64,000 nt of DNA from Labilithrix sp. (GCA_019637225.1 JAHBWC010000015.1:45923-109922); one strand, 5' to 3'; numbered from the stretch's first letter, positions 50,102 to 60,446 are shown. The notes: generated by a model from the letters alone, not told the origin. Numbers and translations are program-made.

Positions 50102-53100
50102 TCACTCGACGATCAGGCGATCGCCGCCGCTGCGCCCGAACGTCTCCGGCGCGTACATCTCCTCGGCCTTCGCCGGAGGGACGACGAACGTCCCCGGCGT
50201 CGTCGCCCGCGCGACGTAGGTGTAGTCCCAGACGCCGTCCCAGAGGAGCGAGGCGAACGCCTCGACGCGCTCGTCGCGCATGTTCTGGTGCTCGTACCAG
50301 GTCCGCGACCAGTACCAGTAGCGGCTCTGGTTCGCGCTCGCGTCGTTCGCCGTCGGGTCCTTCGGGATCTCGCCGGTCACCGCGAGCGCCGGGTTCATCG
50401 GCTCGAGGCCCGCCGGGATCGAGTCGACGAGCGCGACGTGATAGCGGCGCGCCTGCGCGACCATCGACACGCGCACCCGAACCTTGGCGCCTGCCTTCAC
50501 GCGCCAGGTGCCGTCGGCGTCGCGCTTCACGTCGTCGGCCCTGTCGACGCCCTCGTAGAGGCGCGACACGACGAAGCCGTGGTCCGCCGGCGGGAGCTTC
50601 AGGTTCGTCGGCGCGTACTGCATCCCGACGCGGTAGTAGAGCCGGCCGGGCCCGTCCTTGCCGATGACGAGGCTCTGCTCCGCCTTGCCGTTCTTCTGCG
50701 TCTCCGTGGCGAGGAACTGCATCGGCACGCCGATGTGGCTGTACTCGGTCGTCCGCCCCTTGAACGTGTGATCGCCGGCGAGCTTGTCGCCGAGCCACAC
50801 GCGCGCGACGAAGTCGGGCGTCACCTTCTCGTACGTCGCGAAGTAGCGATCGAGCGCGAGGAGGACGAAGGCGTTCTCCTGCGTGTTGGTCCAGCGGCCC
50901 GCCTTGCGGTGACCGAGGAGCCCCTTCACCAGCTTCGGGATGACGCTCGAGTCCTTCTGATCGCCGATCATCGACTCGAGGAGGACCCCGTCGGCGCGGC
51001 GGTCGGAGTGGAGGAGCACCCAGTCGGAGTCCTTGTAGCCGCTCACGAAGTGCGCGGCGCCGGCCGTCTCGGTCACGCGGTTCGCGACGTGACGGCGGAT
51101 CGCCTCGTTCTCCGCGGCGCTCCCCTTGGCCGCGTCCTCGGAGATCGTCGGCCAGATCCAGCCGACCGCCTCGATGCCGAGCTTGTCGACGCCGCCCGCC
51201 TCGACCATGAGGCGCTTCGCCTTCCGGGGATCGGGGTCCTTCATCCGGTTCCGGACGTAGATCGAGTAGGCGATGATCGCGCGCCGCGCGTCTTCGCCGT
51301 ACCAGGCGGGGATGTGGCTCTCGATCGAGCGCAGGTAGCTCTGCGCGCGACGCATCATCTCGTCGTCCGGCTTGTAGCCCTTGTCCTGCGCGCGGACGAG
51401 GGCGTGCGCGACGTGGACCGTGAGGTACGGCCACGGCTGCTCTTGCCAGAAACCCCAGCCGCCGGAGTAGTGCTGCCGGCGCTTCAGCTTCTCGAAGTCG
51501 CTCTTCATCGACGCCTCGAGCGCGGCCGGCGGCGGGAGGTCCTTCGACTTGAACGCGGACAGCACGTCACGCAGCGCCGCGATCGACAAGACGCGCGACG
51601 AGAGCTGCTCGTTGCACTCGAACGGATACTTCACGAGGTACACGACCGCGTCGGTGAGCGCTTGAAGCTGCGTCGACGACGTCGTGACCTCGAGGCCGCC
51701 GAACTGCGGGAAGGCGTTCGCCGGCATCTTGACCGGCTGCGCCGTCGCGCCCTCGTCGATCTCGCCGTACGTGGCGAACGCCTCGGTCGTGGCCGGCGTG
51801 TAGACCGGGAGCTCGATCTGGCTCGCGTCGGAGAATCCGCCGGACGCGATCCCGATCTGGAAGCGCGCTGTCCCCGCCTTGACGGTCGCCGCGTCGAAGC
51901 GGACCTCGACGCGATCGTTCGCGGCGACGCGCACCCGCTTCGCGCTCGGCTCCGCGATGACGGCGTTGGTCGCTCGCGCGACGACGCCGACGTCGATCGG
52001 CTGGTCCGTCTGGTTCTGCACGATGACGGGCAGCTCGAACTTGTCGCCGAAGTTGAGGAAGCGCGGCGCCGACGGACGTGCCATCACCGGGAGGCGCGCG
52101 GTGATCGTCGACTCGTTCGCGCCGAACTGACGCTCCTTCGTCGCCGCGACGGCCATCACGCGGTAGCGCGTGAGGTTGTCGGGCACCTTCAGGGCGACCG
52201 ACGCCCGCCCTTGGGCGTCCGTCCGCACCGCCGGCGAGAAGAGCGCGAGGGCGGAGAAATCCGTGCGCACCTCCATCGGCTTCTTCGACTCGCCGACGAT
52301 CGACTTGCCGTCCGCGACGTCGGCGAACCCGTCGGCGTCGCGGTCCTTCTCCCTCGCCTCGGCCCTGGCGAGCGGCTCCGGCGCGCGCGGCGCCGGCGGC
52401 GGCACCGGCATCGCCGCGGACGCCGCCGCGCGCGCGGCCTTCTGCGGGTAGAGACGCCCTCCGCCGCCCGCGCCGACTCCGCTGAGCCCGAGACCGCCGA
52501 CCGGATCGAGGGCGCGGAGCTTCGTGAGGTCGGGCTCGCCGAGGACCACGCGGTCGCGCATCCCGAGATCGCTGACGTTGCTCGAGCGCGGCGCGTAGAA
52601 GAGCGCGATCGGGTCCGGCGTCTCGTAGCCGCTCAGCGCGAGCACGGCCTCGTCGACGACGACGAGCGCGACCTGGGCGTTCGCGACGCCGCGCCCCGTG
52701 TGGTCCTTCACGTCGACGTCGACGTGCGTGCGGCCGCCGGGCTCGAGGGTCGGGCGCTTCGCGAGCGCGCTCACCGCGAGCGTCCGCGTCGTCGCGAGCA
52801 CCTTCGCCTGCGCGGAGCCGGACGCGAACGCCGGACGCTTCGGGAGCCGTTCGTCGGGACGGCCCAGGTCGTCGTCGCGGAGGTCCTGCCCGACGAGGTC
52901 GACCCGCACCTCCACGTTCGGGACCCACGCCTCGTCGAGCTTCACCTTCACGACCTGGCTCGCGGCCGTCATCGAGAAGCGCTCGACGTGGACGATGCCC
53001 TGACGGCGAACCGTGAGGAGCGCCTCGGCCGGCGCGAACGGCGCCACGACCAGCACCTCGGCGAGGGCGCCCGGCTGGTACGCCTTCTTGTCGAGGACGA

Positions 53101-56100
53101 GGTTCACGTTCGCCCGCGCCACGCTGCGGTCCTTCGGGCGGTCCGCTCCGATGACCCAGAGCGACGTCGCCGTCTGGTTCTTCCGGCCGTGCTCGTCGGT
53201 GACGATCGACCAGACGCGCCAGCTCCCGCCCTCTCGCGTCTTGAACGAGCAGTGGACCTTGTCGCCGCTCTGCGAGGAGTCGGCCTCGCAGGTCTGCGCC
53301 TCGAGCTCCCGCTCCTCCCACTCGGTCCCCTTCTGCTCCCAGTCGATGCGCGCGGCCTTCATGGTCACGTGTCGGCCGGGCAGCGCCTTGCCGTCGACGT
53401 CGACGATGACCCCGTCGACCTCGATGTTCTCGCCCGCGCGGATGAAGCCCTTCGCGAGCTTCACGCCCGAATAGACGTCGGCCGGATGCACGATCATCGA
53501 CGTGCGGCCGGCCCACTCCTGACGGTTCACGTCGGTGACGTGGCCGGTGAGATCGAGGCTCATCGGGTACGACGGCTCGACGGCGTCGAAATCGAGCCGG
53601 ATGCGGTGGATGCCTTGCGGGTTCGTCTTCGACGACCAGTCCTCCGACTTCGGCTCGTTCCGCTTGCTCGAGCGCCACGACCAGAAGAACTCCGGCTCGG
53701 GCCCGAAGTGGTAGTCGCCGCGGTTCGGCGGCGTGAAGGCGGTGGCGCGACGGGTCACGTTCCACTTCACCGGCGCGTCCGGGAGGCCGCCGCCGGAGTA
53801 GTACGCGGCGCTCAGCGTCGCGATCGCGTGCCTGCCGACGAAGTGCGGCCCCTCGCTCGAGCGCGCCGTCACCTCGAACTCGGGGCGGCGGAACTCCTGC
53901 ACCTCGAAGCGATGCTGCCACCGCGAGCTCGAGAGGCTGACGCCGTCGAGCTCGAGCTCGATCTGCGCGGTCCCGAGGTTCGTGTTGCCGGGCAGCTTGT
54001 AGGCGAGGTCGAACGAGCCGAACTCGTCGACCTTCGCCGTCCCGCTGCCGAGCTCCGCCCAGCGCGGATCGCGGATGCGGTAGCGCACGCTCTTTCCGGC
54101 GATGTCCGGGATCGCGTCGAGGTCACCGTCGCGCTCGAGCCCCGCGCGGCGGAGCCACCCCTTGACGCGCACCTCCTCGCCCGGCTTGTACATCCCGCGG
54201 TCGTCGTAGACGAACCACTTCACGGTGCTCGAGAACGTACGCCGCACGTACGCCGCCTCCCCGAACCAGCGCTCGGGGACGATCACGACGTCGTTTCCCT
54301 TCTTTCCGACGACGAGGCGACCGGGCGTGTCCGAGAGCGGCACGCGCGCGAGCCCCTGGCGATCGGTCTTCCCGGTGCCCGCGCCGAGGAGCTGAACGTC
54401 GACGCCCTCGACCGGCGCGCCGTCGGCGAGGCGCGTCGCCCAGCCGAGCACATGGTCGTGCTCGATCATCGCGTCGAGGCCGAGCTCGGTCGACTGCACC
54501 CAGACGTGCAGCTCCGGCCGATGGACGCCCTTCGGCATCGCGCGCGTGGGCTCGACCACGACCAGCGCCTGCCCGACACCGCCGGTGAGCGCCGGCGCGA
54601 GATCGACCGACGTCGCCACGAGCTCGTCGGGAGCCTTCTTGGGCGTGAGGACCTTGTCGTAGACGAGGCGGCCGGGCGGGGAGAGCTTCCGCGGGCGCTC
54701 CCACTCCTGGCGGAACGCGCCGTACTTCTTCCAGTCGGCCGGTCCGACGGCGTAGACGCGCGCGCGGAGGCCGGGCTCGTTGATCGTGTAAACCTGGTAG
54801 TCCTTCGTCTTCTTGGCGGGATCGAGGACGACGAGCTCCTGTTCGGCGCCGAACATCGTGGGATCCGCCGAGCCGACGTCGAACGCGATCGCCTCCGAGC
54901 GCCCCATCGTCTGACCGTGGACGTCGCGGATCGCGCCGTCGATCGTGACCGTGTATTTCGTGCGGCCCTTCGTCCTGCCGCGGAGGGAGATGCCCGCGCC
55001 GTAGACCTCGACCTTCAGGCCGGGCACCTCGGGCGAGACCTTGATCATCCGGTCCTTGTCGAACGTCTTCATGTCGATCGGGTTCGAGAACCCGATCGAG
55101 AACGGCGCGAGCGGCGGGCAGTGGTCCTTGCCGCTCGACGACCACTGGCTGCACGAGTGGTGCGAGACGCGCATCGCGCCGTAGGTGCTGAACGAGAACG
55201 ACTGCTCCTTGTCCGTGACCTTCGGGCCCTCCGCGCTCGGCGCGCCCGCCTTGACGCGAACCGTGAAGCTCGTGTCCGTCGGGAGCGAGCCCACGGGGCG
55301 GAAGGCGAGCCAGCGGCCCTTCTCCGCCCGCTGCGTGAGCGGACGCACGGCGTCGTTCGCCTCGATCGCGTCGGCCTCGGCGAGCTCGAGCGGCACCGCG
55401 CCCTTCGGGCCGGTCGCCTCGACGAACGCGAGCATCGCCTTCGGATCGACCGCTTGATCGAACTCGACGAACATCATCGGGTCGAGCGGCTCCGAGCTCC
55501 CGCGCGGATGCGCGTGCTTCACCGCGGGCGGAGGCGTGGTGAACGTCCAGCGCTCCGCGGATGCGAGCGACTGCCCATTCTGCGCGCGCGTCCCCGCCGG
55601 GACCTCGACGGCGTACTCGGTCGCCATCGGGAAGCGCTTGTCCGGCTGGAACATCAAGGTCCGCGTCCCGAGCCACCGCCACTTTCCGGCGGGCTCGGGG
55701 ACGAGCCGCACCGGCGGGTGCTCCTTGTTCACCTCGTCGACCGCGGTGACCGCGACCATCGGCTGCGTGAACGTCATCGTGAGGTGGGGCGCGAGATCGA
55801 CCTTGCCCTCGGGCGCGTGACGCTCGACCTTGAGGGGGCCGCTCGGCGACGCCGAGGCCGGTGGCGGGCCGGCGGGCGGCGGGAACGTCTCGGTGACCGT
55901 CTTGCCGGGGCGCGGCGCCGGGATCGACTTGGCGCGCATCGCGAAGTCCTTCTCGTCGTCGGGGTCGCGCTTGAGCTCGGGCAGGCGCCCGGCGATCTTG
56001 CGCGCGTCCTCCGCGCCGAGCGGCGTCGCGGCGGCGACCTTGCGCTCGCTCGGCCTGTCGGCGTCGTCGTCCGCGTTGCTGATGCGGAAGCCGAGCCCCG

Positions 56101-56245
56101 ACTTCGACAGCTTCCAGACGAGCGGCGCCTCGGCCACCGGAGCGTTCGCGTTCGTCGGCTGAGCGGGAGGTTTTTGACCGGGACACCCGACGGCGAGGAG
56201 CGCGAAGAGCGAGCCGAGAGCGACGAACGCGGGACGACGAACCAT
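50102..56245 (-). CDS. Bacterial alpha-2-macroglobulin lipoprotein with thioester motif
   Basis: The 2,047-aa protein has a lipobox LLAVGC (C21), so it is an inner- or outer-leaflet-anchored periplasmic protein. The order fits the alpha-2-macroglobulin family: N-terminal MG-type beta domains (including Ig-like modules with LTMTFTQPMVAVT), an MG2-like region near 660-700 (FVYDDRGMYKPGEEVRVKGW), a bait-containing segment, an A2M domain (TDFSALALFSPAVRTDAQGR) and the thioester-containing helical domain. The thioester Cys is C1544 in PFECNEQLSSRVLS, giving an intact C-x-E-Q. Such proteins are thought to trap attacking proteases, often with PBP1C; no pbpC is in this window. A Pro/Ala linker with AAASAAMPVPPPAPRAPEP lies near 1270. 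Confidence 0.92.
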   Translation of the reverse strand: MVRRPAFVALGSLFALLAVGCPGQKPPAQPTNANAPVAEAPLVWKLSKSGLGFRISNADDDADRPSERKVAAATPLGAEDARKIAGRLPELKRDPDDEKDFAMRAKSIPAPRPGKTVTETFPPPAGPPPASASPSGPLKVERHAPEGKVDLAPHLTMTFTQPMVAVTAVDEVNKEHPPVRLVPEPAGKWRWLGTRTLMFQPDKRFPMATEYAVEVPAGTRAQNGQSLASAERWTFTTPPPAVKHAHPRGSSEPLDPMMFVEFDQAVDPKAMLAFVEATGPKGAVPLELAEADAIEANDAVRPLTQRAEKGRWLAFRPVGSLPTDTSFTVRVKAGAPSAEGPKVTDKEQSFSFSTYGAMRVSHHSCSQWSSSGKDHCPPLAPFSIGFSNPIDMKTFDKDRMIKVSPEVPGLKVEVYGAGISLRGRTKGRTKYTVTIDGAIRDVHGQTMGRSEAIAFDVGSADPTMFGAEQELVVLDPAKKTKDYQVYTINEPGLRARVYAVGPADWKKYGAFRQEWERPRKLSPPGRLVYDKVLTPKKAPDELVATSVDLAPALTGGVGQALVVVEPTRAMPKGVHRPELHVWVQSTELGLDAMIEHDHVLGWATRLADGAPVEGVDVQLLGAGTGKTDRQGLARVPLSDTPGRLVVGKKGNDVVIVPERWFGEAAYVRRTFSSTVKWFVYDDRGMYKPGEEVRVKGWLRRAGLERDGDLDAIPDIAGKSVRYRIRDPRWAELGSGTAKVDEFGSFDLAYKLPGNTNLGTAQIELELDGVSLSSSRWQHRFEVQEFRRPEFEVTARSSEGPHFVGRHAIATLSAAYYSGGGLPDAPVKWNVTRRATAFTPPNRGDYHFGPEPEFFWSWRSSKRNEPKSEDWSSKTNPQGIHRIRLDFDAVEPSYPMSLDLTGHVTDVNRQEWAGRTSMIVHPADVYSGVKLAKGFIRAGENIEVDGVIVDVDGKALPGRHVTMKAARIDWEQKGTEWEERELEAQTCEADSSQSGDKVHCSFKTREGGSWRVWSIVTDEHGRKNQTATSLWVIGADRPKDRSVARANVNLVLDKKAYQPGALAEVLVVAPFAPAEALLTVRRQGIVHVERFSMTAASQVVKVKLDEAWVPNVEVRVDLVGQDLRDDDLGRPDERLPKRPAFASGSAQAKVLATTRTLAVSALAKRPTLEPGGRTHVDVDVKDHTGRGVANAQVALVVVDEAVLALSGYETPDPIALFYAPRSSNVSDLGMRDRVVLGEPDLTKLRALDPVGGLGLSGVGAGGGGRLYPQKAARAAASAAMPVPPPAPRAPEPLARAEAREKDRDADGFADVADGKSIVGESKKPMEVRTDFSALALFSPAVRTDAQGRASVALKVPDNLTRYRVMAVAATKERQFGANESTITARLPVMARPSAPRFLNFGDKFELPVIVQNQTDQPIDVGVVARATNAVIAEPSAKRVRVAANDRVEVRFDAATVKAGTARFQIGIASGGFSDASQIELPVYTPATTEAFATYGEIDEGATAQPVKMPANAFPQFGGLEVTTSSTQLQALTDAVVYLVKYPFECNEQLSSRVLSIAALRDVLSAFKSKDLPPPAALEASMKSDFEKLKRRQHYSGGWGFWQEQPWPYLTVHVAHALVRAQDKGYKPDDEMMRRAQSYLRSIESHIPAWYGEDARRAIIAYSIYVRNRMKDPDPRKAKRLMVEAGGVDKLGIEAVGWIWPTISEDAAKGSAAENEAIRRHVANRVTETAGAAHFVSGYKDSDWVLLHSDRRADGVLLESMIGDQKDSSVIPKLVKGLLGHRKAGRWTNTQENAFVLLALDRYFATYEKVTPDFVARVWLGDKLAGDHTFKGRTTEYSHIGVPMQFLATETQKNGKAEQSLVIGKDGPGRLYYRVGMQYAPTNLKLPPADHGFVVSRLYEGVDRADDVKRDADGTWRVKAGAKVRVRVSMVAQARRYHVALVDSIPAGLEPMNPALAVTGEIPKDPTANDASANQSRYWYWSRTWYEHQNMRDERVEAFASLLWDGVWDYTYVARATTPGTFVVPPAKAEEMYAPETFGRSGGDRLIVE

Positions 56246-56438
56246 CGACGAGACCTCGATTGCGGGCCGAGCGCGAAGCTCGGATCTCCGTGAAGAACGA
56301 GCGTGAGCGCGCCGAGCCTACAGTCGAACGCGACGACGCGGCGTGACGATCGCGCGCGCGGCGGGGGCCGGGGAGGCCGGCGGCACGCTGGACTTCGTCC
56401 AGTACGATCGTGAGGCCCGAAAGTTCTGACGAATTGCG

Positions 56439-57935
56439 TCAGTCGGACCCGAGGATCACGAGGAGACCGGTCAGGATGACGACGACCATGGTGATCCCCG
56501 CGACCAGGACGAAGCCGAGCACCCGCGAGCCGCCGCCGGCGACGGGCGGCCGCGCCGGCCGAAAGTCCCTCGGCGCGGTCGGCGCCGAGACCCACGGCGC
56601 GCTCTCGTCCGGCGACGACGGGCGCCGATCGCCCGAGACGATTCCGCCGGCTCCGTACGACGGCATCGGCGGGCGCGCCGGCCCGAACGCGTCGGGGTAC
56701 GAGGGACGAGGCGCGTCGAAGCCCCCCGGAGGCCGCGGGCGGCTGTCCATGATCACGGTGTTGTCGGCGGGCGGGAAGTCGGCCAGATCCGGCAGCGCGA
56801 CCTTCGCGTCGACGTCGCCGATCGGCGACCGCACGGCGAGCGTCGGACCGTCACCCTCGACGGCGACGGTCGCCGGCTCGCGATCGGCCGGATGCACGTA
56901 CGCCGTGACCTCGGCGCTCTCGATGAGCTCGTCGGACTCGAGCTCGACGATCTGATCCATCACCGTCGCGTCCTCGATCGGCGCGCCGCGCACGGCCCTC
57001 CGCTCGCCGTCGTCGACGACGCTCTGCCGCCACTTCGAGCGGTCCGCGCTCGGCTCCGCCACCGGGTGGCGCCCGGGGACGTTGCGGAGCGCGGCCTGCA
57101 TCGACCGCGCGTCGGGCCAGCGATCGGACTTCTGGAACGCGAGCGCACGGTCGACCGCGTCGCGGAGCTTCGAGGGCAGGCCCGGCTCGAGCGTCGAGAT
57201 CGAGCGCGCCGGGAAGTTCGCCGCCGCGACGAGCATCTCCGCCGCGCTCTCGCCGTCGTGCACCGGCTCCCCGCTGAGGAGGATGAAGAGCGTCGCGCCG
57301 ACGGCCCAGATGTCGGTCTGCGCGTCGATGAGCGGCCGGTTGCCGATCGCCTGCTCCGGGGCCATGAAGCCCGGCGTGCCGAGCAAGAAGCCGGTCGCCG
57401 TCTGCTCGGTGCGGAAGCCGGTCTTCATCTGCGCGAAGCCGAAGTCGAGGACCTTGAGACGTCCCTGCTGCGTCAGGAAGATGTTGTCCGGCTTCACGTC
57501 GCGATGGACGATGTCCTTGGCGTGCGCCGCCGCGAGCACGTCGAGGAGCTGCTCGGCGATGTCGTAGACCTCCGCGAGCGGGAGCCTGCCGCCCTTGCGG
57601 ATTCGGCGCTGCTCGAGGAGCTCGCCCTCGAGCAGCTCCATCACGAGGTACGCGAGCCCCTCCTCCGAGACGTCGTCGTCGAGGATGCGAACGACGCCGG
57701 GGTGGTTCACCTGGTTGGCCGCGTAGCCCTCCTGCAGGAAGCGGCTGCGCGTGTCGGCGTCGCGCGAGAACTCCGGATGGAGGATCTTGATCGCGGCCGT
57801 GCTGCCGTTGTTCTTGTGCGTCGCCGCGAAGACGGTCCCCATGCCGCCGCGCGCGATGCGCCCGTCGATGCGCCACTTGTCGCGGAGCACGCGGCCGACC
57901 CATCGGGACTCCTGGATGGTCTGCGGCCTCGCCAC
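56439..57935 (-). CDS. Hanks-type serine/threonine protein kinase, membrane-anchored
   Basis: The 498-aa kinase has a glycine loop GRIARGGMGTVF, ATP lysine K50 (AAIKILHPE), catalytic loop HRDVKPDN (144-151), DFG (164-166) and GTPGFMAPEQ; all key residues are present. After the kinase domain (about 15-285) comes a disordered, Asp/Pro-rich segment (300-470) and a C-terminal membrane helix (about 473-495, VLGFVLVAGITMVVVILTGL). The catalytic domain is thus cytoplasmic with almost nothing outside. The start is GTG at 57935, with TAGCCT 22 bp upstream. It follows the Pro-rich single-pass gene by 45 bp and may phosphorylate it. Confidence 0.93.
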   Translation of the reverse strand: MARPQTIQESRWVGRVLRDKWRIDGRIARGGMGTVFAATHKNNGSTAAIKILHPEFSRDADTRSRFLQEGYAANQVNHPGVVRILDDDVSEEGLAYLVMELLEGELLEQRRIRKGGRLPLAEVYDIAEQLLDVLAAAHAKDIVHRDVKPDNIFLTQQGRLKVLDFGFAQMKTGFRTEQTATGFLLGTPGFMAPEQAIGNRPLIDAQTDIWAVGATLFILLSGEPVHDGESAAEMLVAAANFPARSISTLEPGLPSKLRDAVDRALAFQKSDRWPDARSMQAALRNVPGRHPVAEPSADRSKWRQSVVDDGERRAVRGAPIEDATVMDQIVELESDELIESAEVTAYVHPADREPATVAVEGDGPTLAVRSPIGDVDAKVALPDLADFPPADNTVIMDSRPRPPGGFDAPRPSYPDAFGPARPPMPSYGAGGIVSGDRRPSSPDESAPWVSAPTAPRDFRPARPPVAGGGSRVLGFVLVAGITMVVVILTGLLVILGSD

Positions 57936-57980
57936 GCCCTTCGCGCCTCGTGGTTTCAGGCTACCAAAGCCAACGCCGGC

Positions 57981-59588
57981 TCAGAACTTCGTCGTCGCGA
58001 AGAGGACGATGCCCGTGATGAAGATGGCCAGGCAGATCACGCCGACGATCGCGAGCAGGAGGATCTGCCCGGACAGCTTGACGGGCCTGGTCCCCGGCCC
58101 CGGCTGGGCCCACGGCGCCGGCGCTCGTCCGTGCATCATCGGACCGGGCTGCCCGGGGTAGGACGGCGGCCCCATCGGCCCCTGCATCGGCGGCCCCATC
58201 GGGCCGTGACCCTGCCCCAAGTGCGCGGGCAGCGGTCCGCCGTGCGGCATCGCCGCCATGTGGGGGCTCGAAGCGGGCATGTGCGGGTTGGACGTCGGCC
58301 GGTCATAGCCCGGCTGAACCTGCTGCATCGGCGAGCTCGCCGGGGGTCCCCACGGCGGCGGCTGCGCATCGTTCCAGCCCGACTGCGATTGCGGGCCGCT
58401 CATCGCACCGTGCGGCGGCATCATGTTCGGCGCGCCGCCCGGCCCGTGCCCCGCATGGGCCGACGGCGGCGGAGGGAACACGCCGGGCGGCGGCGGGAAC
58501 GCGCCGTCGGGATCCTGCGCCATCGTCTGCGCGAGCGCCGCCAGGTGCTTGCTGTTCGCTTCGTTGTCGCCGGGCGAGACGGCCAGCGTCGCGTCCTCGC
58601 CGACGGCGTCGTCGCCGACGATCACGTGCGCGTCCTGCGCGCGGAGGAGCTCTTCGCGCGGCACCGCGCGGGTGCGTTCCTCTTCTTCCATCCGCTCGAG
58701 CGGCTGCGGGAGCGCGTTCGATCCCGGCGGGCCTCCGTCGCGCGCGGAGCCGTCTCTCGGCTCGCCGCCCGGGGGCGGCAGCGGGGGCGGGCCGCCCGCG
58801 CCGGAGAAGGCGGGGCTCGCGAGCGGCGAGCGACCGGACGGAGGCGCAGGGCGCGGCCCGGGCGCGGCGACCGCGGCCCGCGCGGCGTCGGCCGCACCGG
58901 CGTCGAGCCCGAAGAGCGCGAGCGACTGCTCGGTCGATCCCATCATCGTGGGACCGTCCTCCTTCGCTTCGGGTGCGTCGTCGAAGGGCGGCGGGCTCGC
59001 TTCGACGGGCGCCGGACGCGGCGACGGCGCGAGCGGACGCGACGGCGGAACCGGCGCGGCGGCCGGTCCCGGACGCGAGGGAGACAGGTTCGGCCGCGGC
59101 GCGGCCGGCGCGCCGCCGGCCGACGGGAGGCCTGGCCGCAGCGGCGCCCCCGGGGTGGCCGGTCGCGGCGCCCCCGCGGGAGGCGGCGCGAGCCCGATGA
59201 CCGTCTGCGGGCGGCGCGGGCCGGACGAGACGGGCCCGGCGCCGGTCGCGACCGGGCCCGGGCTGAGACCGAGCGGGGTCGGGACGCCCGGTGAAGCCGG
59301 AGCCTTCGAGGCCGCGAGCTGAGGCACCGCCGGACCGCCGGGGGGCCGCGGCACGAACGGCACCGGCGCGGTGGGCAGCATCGGCATCGGAGCGCGCGGC
59401 GACGCGGGAACCCCGGCCGCGGGCGTGATCGGCAGCGGCGGGGGCGGATTCGAGATGGGGAGCGGCATCGCGGACGAGCTGGGGTCGAACGTCGGCGATG
59501 CCATCGCCACGGTCGACTCTCCCCCCTCCTCGTCGTCGTCGTCTACGAGCTCCGGCTCGTCCTCAGCGTTTGCGCGCTCTCCCGCCAT
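57981..59588 (-). CDS. Proline-rich single-pass membrane protein, possible kinase substrate
   Basis: The product is 535 aa from the ATG at 59588, where a -10-like TAGGCT (59610-59605) ends 16 bp upstream inside the stop of the preceding gene. It has an acidic N terminus (EDEPELVDDDDEEGGEST), then a very long Pro/Ala/Gly-rich disordered region. Short phosphorylatable motifs occur in it (DGPTMMGSTEQSLALFGLD, DATLAVSPGDNEANSKHLAA). The single C-terminal helix is about 505-530 (LSGQILLLAIVGVICLAIFI, then TGIVLFATTKF). It shares the tail-anchored topology of the adjacent kinase. No enzymatic domain is visible; substrate or scaffold role is inference. Confidence 0.75.
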   Translation of the reverse strand: MAGERANAEDEPELVDDDDEEGGESTVAMASPTFDPSSSAMPLPISNPPPPLPITPAAGVPASPRAPMPMLPTAPVPFVPRPPGGPAVPQLAASKAPASPGVPTPLGLSPGPVATGAGPVSSGPRRPQTVIGLAPPPAGAPRPATPGAPLRPGLPSAGGAPAAPRPNLSPSRPGPAAAPVPPSRPLAPSPRPAPVEASPPPFDDAPEAKEDGPTMMGSTEQSLALFGLDAGAADAARAAVAAPGPRPAPPSGRSPLASPAFSGAGGPPPLPPPGGEPRDGSARDGGPPGSNALPQPLERMEEEERTRAVPREELLRAQDAHVIVGDDAVGEDATLAVSPGDNEANSKHLAALAQTMAQDPDGAFPPPPGVFPPPPSAHAGHGPGGAPNMMPPHGAMSGPQSQSGWNDAQPPPWGPPASSPMQQVQPGYDRPTSNPHMPASSPHMAAMPHGGPLPAHLGQGHGPMGPPMQGPMGPPSYPGQPGPMMHGRAPAPWAQPGPGTRPVKLSGQILLLAIVGVICLAIFITGIVLFATTKF

Positions 59589-59607
59589 CACCTTCTCGTC
59601 GCCTAGC

Positions 59608-60363
59608 CTACCGCAAACCAAGCCGTCTCCGTAGCTTTCGCGCACTCTGACGCGAGACGTCGACGCGCTTGCCGGTCGAGAGGCAGGCGACATAACCGCC
59701 CGAATCCACCGATTCGAGCCGCTCGACATGGTCGAGGTTGAGGATCGCACGGCGGTGGACCCGCTCGAACGAGCCGGCCGGGCCGAGCTTCGTCTCGAGG
59801 TCCTGGAGGGTGTCGTCGGTCAGGATCGTACGGCTCGACGTGTGGACGGAGACGAGCGTCCCGTCGAAGGTCGCGTGCGTCACGTCGGCCGGGCTCACGA
59901 GCGCCGCACCGCCGTGCGTCGCGATCGCCAGCTTGGTCAGCTTGGGGGCGCCCGACGCGGGCTCGCCCTCGCCCCGTCCGGCGGGACCGTGGTCGAGGAA
60001 CGCGCGCGCTCGTTCGATCGCCTTCGAGAGGCGCCCGTCGTCGATCGGCTTCATGACGTAGTCCACCGCGCCGACCTCGAACGCCTTCACGGCGTGCTCC
60101 GGGTGCGCGGTCACGAAGACGACGTACGGCCGCTCCTCCGGCATCGCGAGCACCGTCTCGATGCCGCTCATCCCGGGCATGTTGACGTCGAGGATCGCGA
60201 CGTCGACCTCGTCCTCGCGCAGACGCGCGAGGACCTGCTCTCCGCTCTCGCACTCGATCGTCGCCTCGATCCCCTCGAGCTCGCCGAGGAGGCGCAGCAC
60301 GCGCTTCCTGGCCATGAGCTCGTCATCGCAAACGAGGACGCGAAGCGGGATCGACGACGCCAT
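59608..60363 (-). CDS. LytTR-family response regulator
   Basis: The 251-aa protein has a receiver domain (1-125) with the acidic pair CDDE (12-15), phospho-acceptor D59 in AILDVNMPGMSG, and the conserved lysine in VDYVMKPIDD. The C-terminal LytTR DNA-binding domain (about 145-250) has TKLAIATHGGAALVSPADVT, the FERVHRRAILNLDHVERLES core, and a basic end (SARKLRRRLGLR). It is expected to pair with the LytS-type kinase encoded at 60865-61974, with a small lipoprotein gene between them. TAGCCT (60378-60373) ends 9 bp before the ATG at 60363. Confidence 0.93.
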   Translation of the reverse strand: MASSIPLRVLVCDDELMARKRVLRLLGELEGIEATIECESGEQVLARLREDEVDVAILDVNMPGMSGIETVLAMPEERPYVVFVTAHPEHAVKAFEVGAVDYVMKPIDDGRLSKAIERARAFLDHGPAGRGEGEPASGAPKLTKLAIATHGGAALVSPADVTHATFDGTLVSVHTSSRTILTDDTLQDLETKLGPAGSFERVHRRAILNLDHVERLESVDSGGYVACLSTGKRVDVSRQSARKLRRRLGLR

Positions 60364-60446
60364 TGCGGGCGAAGGCTAACCCAAGGGCGTGCCCGTCGGT
60401 AGCCGAGGATCGGGGGCGGTCCTCGGCGCCGATCGTCAGCGCAAGG

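Noticed and set aside
50042..56293. A 2,083-codon open frame on the plus strand opposite the A2M gene
   Set aside because: Its translation is Arg/Asp/Glu/Leu-rich low complexity with no motif, and it is fully antisense to a protein with a signal peptide and domains. It is a shadow of G+C-rich codon use.
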